From contig CP121321.1 of the NCBI GenBank assembly GCA_043585095.1, positions 3,286,001-3,350,000 on the forward strand: a stretch of 64,000 bases of DNA, read 5' to 3'. Made by a program: the position numbers and the translations under genes. The notes beneath the pieces were generated by a model. That model was not told the DNA's origin and made no database searches. It was given only the letters and a program-made list of their open reading frames with translations. Positions 57,401-64,000 of this stretch are shown here, piece after piece. Position 1 is the first letter of the stretch. Each line of letters opens with the position of its first letter. This stretch comes from JANQIO01 sp043585095. Its GTDB lineage: Bacteria; Pseudomonadota; Gammaproteobacteria; Pseudomonadales; Halieaceae.

Positions 57401-60400
57401 GACACATCGCCTGGGTTCGCAACACTGTCTTCGTCGACCGTCAGCGTGTCATCCGCCGCCGTCAGATCCGTCACCGGATCAACCGTGATCGTCACCGTCT
57501 GCGTCAGGCTCTCGCCGCTATCCGCATCCGTCACAACATACGTGAAGCTATCCGTGCCGTTGAAGTTCGCATCCGGCGTGTACGTGTACGTACCGTCGCC
57601 ATTCAAGTTCAGCGTGCCGTTACTGACATCCGTATCAACCGCATACGTCAGCGTGCCACCCGACAGCGTACTGTCATTCGTCGACACATCGCCTGGGTTC
57701 GCAACACTGTCTTCGTCGACCGTCAGCGTGTCATCCGCCGCCGTCAGATCCGTCACCGGATCAACCGTGATCGTCACCGTCTGCGTCAGGCTCTCGCCGC
57801 TATCCGCATCCGTCACAACATACGTGAAGCTATCCGTGCCGTTGAAGTTCGCATCCGGCGTGTACGTGTACGTACCGTCGCCATTCAAGTTCAGCGTGCC
57901 GTTACTGACATCCGTATCAACCGCATACGTCAGCGTGCCACCCGACAGCGTACTGTCATTCGTCGACACATCGCCTGGGTTCGCAACACTGTCTTCGTCG
58001 ACCGTCAGCGTGTCATCCGCCGCCGTCAGATCCGTCACCGGATCAACCGTGATCGTCACCGTCTGCGTCAGGCTCTCGCCGCTATCCGCATCCGTCACAA
58101 CATACGTGAAGCTATCCGTGCCGTTGAAGTTCGCATCCGGCGTGTACGTGTACGTACCGTCGCCATTCAAGTTCAGCGTGCCGTTACTGACATCCGTATC
58201 AACCGCATACGTCAGCGTGCCACCCGACAGCGTACTGTCATTCGTCGACACATCGCCTGGGTTCGCAACACTGTCTTCGTCGACCGTCAGCGTGTCATCC
58301 GCCGCCGTCAGATCCGTCACCGGATCAACCGTGATCGTCACCGTCTGCGTCAGGCTCTCGCCGCTATCCGCATCCGTCACAACATACGTGAAGCTATCCG
58401 TGCCGTTGAAGTTCGCATCCGGCGTGTACGTGTACGTACCGTCGCCATTCAAGTTCAGCGTGCCGTTACTGACATCCGTATCAACCGCATACGTCAGCGT
58501 GCCACCCGACAGCGTACTGTCATTCGTCGACACATCGCCTGGGTTCGCAACACTGTCTTCGTCGACCGTCAGCGTGTCATCCGCCGCCGTCAGATCCGTC
58601 ACCGGATCAACCGTGATCGTCACCGTCTGCGTCAGGCTCTCGCCGCTATCCGCATCCGTCACAACATACGTGAAGCTATCCGTGCCGTTGAAGTTCGCAT
58701 CCGGCGTGTACGTGTACGTACCGTCGCCATTCAAGTTCAGCGTGCCGTTACTGACATCCGTATCAACCGCATACGTCAGCGTGCCACCCGACAGCGTACT
58801 GTCATTCGTCGACACATCGCCTGGGTTCGCAACACTGTCTTCGTCGACCGTCAGCGTGTCATCCGCCGCCGTCAGATCCGTCACCGGATCAACCGTGATC
58901 GTCACCGTCTGCGTCAGGCTCTCGCCGCTATCCGCATCCGTCACAACATACGTGAAGCTATCCGTGCCGTTGAAGTTCGCATCCGGCGTGTACGTGTACG
59001 TACCGTCGCCATTCAAGTTCAGCGTGCCGTTACTGACATCCGTATCAACCGCATACGTCAGCGTGCCACCCGACAGCGTACTGTCATTCGTCGACACATC
59101 GCCTGGGTTCGCAACACTGTCTTCGTCGACCGTCAGCGTGTCATCCGCCGCCGTCAGATCCGTCACCGGATCAACCGTGATCGTCACCGTCTGCGTCAGG
59201 CTCTCGCCGCTATCCGCATCCGTCACAACATACGTGAAGCTATCCGTGCCGTTGAAGTTCGCATCCGGCGTGTACGTGTACGTACCGTCGCCATTCAAGT
59301 TCAGCGTGCCGTTACTGACATCCGTATCAACCGCATACGTCAGCGTGCCACCCGACAGCGTACTGTCATTCGTCGACACATCGCCTGGGTTCGCAACACT
59401 GTCTTCGTCGACCGTCAGCGTGTCATCCGCCGCCGTCAGATCCGTCACCGGATCAACCGTGATCGTCACCGTCTGCGTCAGGCTCTCGCCGCTATCCGCA
59501 TCCGTCACAACATACGTGAAGCTATCCGTGCCGTTGAAGTTCGCATCCGGCGTGTACGTGTACGTACCGTCGCCATTCAAGTTCAGCGTGCCGTTACTGA
59601 CATCCGTATCAACCGCATACGTCAGCGTGCCACCCGACAGCGTACTGTCATTCGTCGACACATCGCCTGGGTTCGCAACACTGTCTTCGTCGACCGTCAG
59701 CGTGTCATCCGCCGCCGTCAGATCCGTCACCGGATCAACCGTGATCGTCACCGTCTGCGTCAGGCTCTCGCCGCTATCCGCATCCGTCACAACATACGTG
59801 AAGCTATCCGTGCCGTTGAAGTTCGCATCCGGCGTGTACGTGTACGTACCGTCGCCATTCAAGTTCAGCGTGCCGTTACTGACATCCGTATCAACCGCAT
59901 ACGTCAGCGTGCCACCCGACAGCGTACTGTCATTCGTCGACACATCGCCTGGGTTCGCAACACTGTCTTCGTCGACCGTCAGCGTGTCATCCGCCGCCGT
60001 CAGATCCGTCACCGGATCAACCGTGATCGTCACCGTCTGCGTCAGGCTCTCGCCGCTATCCGCATCCGTCACAACATACGTGAAGCTATCCGTGCCGTTG
60101 AAGTTCGCATCCGGCGTGTACGTGTACGTACCGTCGCCATTCAAGTTCAGCGTGCCGTTACTGACATCCGTATCAACCGCATACGTCAGCGTGCCACCCG
60201 ACAGCGTACTGTCATTCGTCGACACATCGCCTGGGTTCGCAACACTGTCTTCGTCGACCGTCAGCGTGTCATCCGCCGCCGTCAGATCCGTCACCGGATC
60301 AACCGTGATCGTCACCGTCTGCGTCAGGCTCTCGCCGCTATCCGCATCCGTCACAACATACGTGAAGCTATCCGTGCCGTTGAAGTTCGCATCCGGCGTG

Positions 60401-63400
60401 TACGTGTACGTACCGTCGCCATTCAAGTTCAGCGTGCCGTTACTGACATCCGTATCAACCGCATACGTCAGCGTGCCACCCGACAGCGTACTGTCATTCG
60501 TCGACACATCGCCTGGGTTCGCAACACTGTCTTCGTCGACCGTCAGCGTGTCATCCGCCGCCGTCAGATCCGTCACCGGATCAACCGTGATCGTCACCGT
60601 CTGCGTCAGGCTCTCGCCGCTATCCGCATCCGTCACAACATACGTGAAGCTATCCGTGCCGTTGAAGTTCGCATCCGGCGTGTACGTGTACGTACCGTCG
60701 CCATTCAAGTTCAGCGTGCCGTTACTGACATCCGTATCAACCGCATACGTCAGCGTGCCACCCGACAGCGTACTGTCATTCGTCGACACATCGCCTGGGT
60801 TCGCAACACTGTCTTCGTCGACCGTCAGCGTGTCATCCGCCGCCGTCAGATCCGTCACCGGATCAACCGTGATCGTCACCGTCTGCGTCAGGCTCTCGCC
60901 GCTATCCGCATCCGTCACAACATACGTGAAGCTATCCGTGCCGTTGAAGTTCGCATCCGGCGTGTACGTGTACGTACCGTCGCCATTCAAGTTCAGCGTG
61001 CCGTTACTGACATCCGTATCAACCGCATACGTCAGCGTGCCACCCGACAGCGTACTGTCATTCGTCGACACATCGCCTGGGTTCGCAACACTGTCTTCGT
61101 CGACCGTCAGCGTGTCATCCGCCGCCGTCAGATCCGTCACCGGATCAACCGTGATCGTCACCGTCTGCGTCAGGCTCTCGCCGCTATCCGCATCCGTCAC
61201 AACATACGTGAAGCTATCCGTGCCGTTGAAGTTCGCATCCGGCGTGTACGTGTACGTACCGTCGCCATTCAAGTTCAGCGTGCCGTTACTGACATCCGTA
61301 TCAACCGCATACGTCAGCGTGCCACCCGACAGCGTACTGTCATTCGTCGACACATCGCCTGGGTTCGCAACACTGTCTTCGTCGACCGCAGCGTGTCATC
61401 CGCCGCCGTCAGATCCGTCACCGGATCAACCGTGATCGTCACCGTCTGCGTCAGGCTCTCGCCGCTATCCGCATCCGTCACAACATACGTGAAGCTATCC
61501 GTGCCGTTGAAGTTCGCATCCGGCGTGTACGTGTACGTACCGTCGCCATTCAAGTTCAGCGTGCCGTTACTGACATCCGTATCAACCGCATACGTCAGCG
61601 TGCCACCCGACAGCGTACTGTCATTCGTCGACACATCGCCTGGGTTCGCAACACTGTCTTCGTCGACCGTCAGCGTGTCATCCGCCGCCGTCAGATCCGT
61701 CACCGGATCAACCGTGATCGTCACCGTCTGCGTCAGGCTCTCGCCGCTATCCGCATCCGTCACAACATACGTGAAGCTATCCGTGCCGTTGAAGTTCGCA
61801 TCCGGCGTGTACGTGTACGTACCGTCGCCATTCAAGTTCAGCGTGCCGTTACTGACATCCGTATCAACCGCATACGTCAGCGTGCCACCCGACAGCGTAC
61901 TGTCATTCGTCGACACATCGCCTGGGTTCGCAACACTGTCTTCGTCGACCGTCAGCGTGTCATCCGCCGCCGTCAGATCCGTCACCGGATCAACCGTGAT
62001 CGTCACCGTCTGCGTCAGGCTCTCGCCGCTATCCGCATCCGTCACAACATACGTGAAGCTATCCGTGCCGTTGAAGTTCGCATCCGGCGTGTACGTGTAC
62101 GTACCGTCGCCATTCAAGTTCAGCGTGCCGTTACTGACATCCGTATCAACCGCATACGTCAGCGTGCCACCCGACAGCGTACTGTCATTCGTCGACACAT
62201 CGCCTGGGTTCGCAACACTGTCTTCGTCGACCGTCAGCGTGTCATCCGCCGCCGTCAGATCCGTCACCGGATCAACCGTGATCGTCACCGTCTGCGTCAG
62301 GCTCTCGCCGCTATCCGCATCCGTCACAACATACGTGAAGCTATCCGTGCCGTTGAAGTTCGCATCCGGCGTGTACGTGTACGTACCGTCGCCATTCAAG
62401 TTCAGCGTGCCGTTACTGACATCCGTATCAACCGCATACGTCAGCGTGCCACCCGACAGCGTACTGTCATTCGTCGACACATCGCCTGGGTTCGCAACAC
62501 TGTCTTCGTCGACCGTCAGCGTGTCATCCGCCGCCGTCAGATCCGTCACCGGATCAACCGTGATCGTCACCGTCTGCGTCAGGCTCTCGCCGCTATCCGC
62601 ATCCGTCACAACATACGTGAAGCTATCCGTGCCGTTGAAGTTCGCATCCGGCGTGTACGTGTACGTACCGTCGCCATTCAAGTTCAGCGTGCCGTTACTG
62701 ACATCCGTATCAACCGCATACGTCAGCGTGCCACCCGACAGCGTACTGTCATTCGTCGACACATCGCCTGGGTTCGCAACACTGTCTTCGTCGACCGTCA
62801 GCGTGTCATCCGCCGCCGTCAGATCCGTCACCGGATCAACCGTGATCGTCACCGTCTGCGTCAGGCTCTCGCCGCTATCCGCATCCGTCACAACATACGT
62901 GAAGCTATCCGTGCCGTTGAAGTTCGCATCCGGCGTGTACGTGTACGTACCGTCGCCATTCAAGTTCAGCGTGCCGTTACTGACATCCGTATCAACCGCA
63001 TACGTCAGCGTGCCACCCGACAGCGTACTGTCATTCGTCGACACATCGCCTGGGTTCGCAACACTGTCTTCGTCGACCGTCAGCGTGTCATCCGCCGCCG
63101 TCAGATCCGTCACCGGATCAACCGTGATCGTCACCGTCTGCGTCAGGCTCTCGCCGCTATCCGCATCCGTCACAACATACGTGAAGCTATCCGTGCCGTT
63201 GAAGTTCGCATCCGGCGTGTACGTGTACGTACCGTCGCCATTCAAGTTCAGCGTGCCGTTACTGACATCCGTATCAACCGCATACGTCAGCGTGCCACCC
63301 GACAGCGTACTGTCATTCGTCGACACATCGCCTGGGTTCGCAACACTGTCTTCGTCGACCGTCAGCGTGTCATCCGCCGCCGTCAGATCCGTCACCGGAT

Positions 63401-64000
63401 CAACCGTGATCGTCACCGTCTGCGTCAGGCTCTCGCCGCTATCCGCATCCGTCACAACATACGTGAAGCTATCCGTGCCGTTGAAGTTCGCATCCGGCGT
63501 GTACGTGTACGTACCGTCGCCATTCAAGTTCAGCGTGCCGTTACTGACATCCGTATCAACCGCATACGTCAGCGTGCCACCCGACAGCGTACTGTCATTC
63601 GTCGACACATCGCCTGGGTTCGCAACACTGTCTTCGTCGACCGTCAGCGTGTCATCCGCCGCCGTCAGATCCGTCACCGGATCAACCGTGATCGTCACCG
63701 TCTGCGTCAGGCTCTCGCCGCTATCCGCATCCGTCACAACATACGTGAAGCTATCCGTGCCGTTGAAGTTCGCATCCGGCGTGTACGTGTACGTACCGTC
63801 GCCATTCAAGTTCAGCGTGCCGTTACTGACATCCGTATCAACCGCATACGTCAGCGTGCCACCCGACAGCGTACTGTCATTCGTCGACACATCGCCTGGG
63901 TTCGCAACACTGTCTTCGTCGACCGTCAGCGTGTCATCCGCCGCCGTCAGATCCGTCACCGGATCAACCGTGATCGTCACCGTCTGCGTCAGGCTCTCGC
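42499..64000 (-). CDS. Giant tandem-repeat cadherin/Ig-like (tandem-95 type) surface or secreted protein, C-terminal part, with frameshift
   Basis: The last ~7,170 residues; the start is outside the window. From N to C: about 47 copies of a 94-residue Big_9/cadherin-like domain (signature GDGTYTYTPDANFNGTDSF); six copies of a 191-residue double domain; about 46640-47268, unique Big_9-like domains; 46040-46640, a diverged double domain; a cadherin-like domain (about 45510-45820); five Bap-type Ig-like domains (about 44080-45520); another cadherin-like domain; two putative-Ig domains (about 42790-43565); an acidic tail ending in an amphipathic helix (YTLAHKIEQLLDDIKNLFT). No RTX nonapeptides are seen. 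The repeats hold no Lys, Arg, His or Cys, and many Asp that could bind calcium. A one-base deletion after 61388 interrupts the frame. Likely an adhesin or matrix protein exported by the downstream genes; this is inference. Confidence 0.88.
47269..50790 (-). repeat. 573-bp tandem repeats (B repeats), six copies plus a partial
   Basis: Exact period of 573 bp (191 codons): the anchor GCCGTCACCGTGATTAC occurs at 47269, 47842 and each further 573 bp to 50707. Each unit codes for two domains, one with ASQGSNGTASIDATSGAWTY and one with LVLNGDGSYTYTPDVGFTGT. Copies look almost identical; copy five (about 49752) has ACAGCG where the others have ACGTCG, the variant found in the 282-bp repeats. The tract passes directly into the 282-bp repeats within a shared domain core near 50790. 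Confidence 0.95.
50791..64000 (-). repeat. 282-bp tandem repeats (A repeats), about 47 copies running off the window
   Basis: Exact period of 282 bp (94 codons). The anchor GCATCCGGCG is at 50801 and recurs to 63772, giving 47 anchors. Copies appear identical in nucleotide sequence by inspection, the only change found being one missing T after 61388. The encoded unit carries 15 Asp and 2 Glu with no Lys, Arg, His or Cys. The array continues past 64000, so the true number is unknown, and short-read collapse or expansion cannot be ruled out. Confidence 0.97.
61388..61389 (-). other. Single-base deletion (frameshift) in one A repeat
   Basis: The plus strand reads GTCGACCGCAGCG here, whereas every other repeat reads GTCGACCGTCAGCG. 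On the coding strand the codons after DDTL become RSTK and a stop follows 24 codons later (at 61314). If real, the protein would end in the repeat array and lose its C-terminal ~6,260 residues. In a long identical repeat, a consensus error is the more likely cause. Confidence 0.9.

Noticed and set aside
50390..61435. An 11-kb open reading frame on the plus strand across the repeats (3,681 codons).
   Set aside because: It is the antisense of the repeat gene. Because 282 and 573 are multiples of 3, a frame without stops in one unit stays open in all. The minus-strand frame has the recognised domain motifs; the plus frame has none.
47269..64000. CRISPR-like array.
   Set aside because: Units are 282 or 573 bp, contiguous, without unique spacers, and code for protein domains; no cas genes are nearby.

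Overview
The window looks like a chromosomal segment of a marine-type gammaproteobacterium. The gene orders glnA - ntrB - ntrC, yibN-like - grxC - secB opposite gpmI - envC - ctpA - yibQ, hisBHAF, and mutY - yggX - tRNA-Phe are typical of that class. The selD fusion, the KstD-like flavoprotein and the giant repeat protein suggest a relative of the Halieaceae/Cellvibrionales. That placement is inference from gene content only.

Layout. 1-849: 5' part of parC. 1065-1913: a protein with two cyclic-nucleotide-binding-like folds. 2062-3978: elaA and a PQQ-type dehydrogenase with a haem c tail. 3995-7222 (minus): typA - pip - dtd. 7223-12601: the nitrogen regulon core. glnA has a clear sigma-54 promoter and two NtrC-type enhancer sites, followed by a DUF4124 protein, then ntrB/ntrC with a palindromic NtrC-type site on their own promoter region. 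12609-19608: trmL, secB, grxC, a rhodanese, gpmI, envC, ctpA and yibQ. 19605-22392 (minus): hisBHAF. 22600-24088: mutY, yggX and tRNA-Phe. 24089-24508: four 105-bp tandem repeats, each ending in a copy of the tRNA-Phe 3' end. 24594-28325: a D-2-hydroxyglutarate dehydrogenase-like flavoprotein, DUF1653 and a LytS/AlgR-type two-component pair. 28349-32519 (minus): rdgC - mnmH - selD fusion, all start/stop coupled. 32689-34690: a KstD-like flavoprotein and a glyoxalase-fold protein.

34717-64000 (minus) is the most striking part. The last third of the window is the C-terminal ~7,170 residues of a giant, very acidic surface or secreted protein whose start lies beyond the window. It contains about 47 apparently identical 94-residue repeats, six 191-residue double-domain repeats, then degenerate cadherin/Ig-like modules and an acidic tail. 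Directly downstream, on the same strand, lie a TolC-like outer-membrane lipoprotein, a small periplasmic adaptor, an HlyD-type adaptor with a cytosolic GAF-like domain, a site-2-protease/HlyD fusion and a DUF885 metallopeptidase lipoprotein. Several of these are translationally coupled. No ABC or RND pump gene is present in the window, so this could be an unconventional export/processing system for the giant protein. A single-base deletion in one 94-residue repeat (after 61388) breaks the frame as given; it is either an assembly error or a real truncation.
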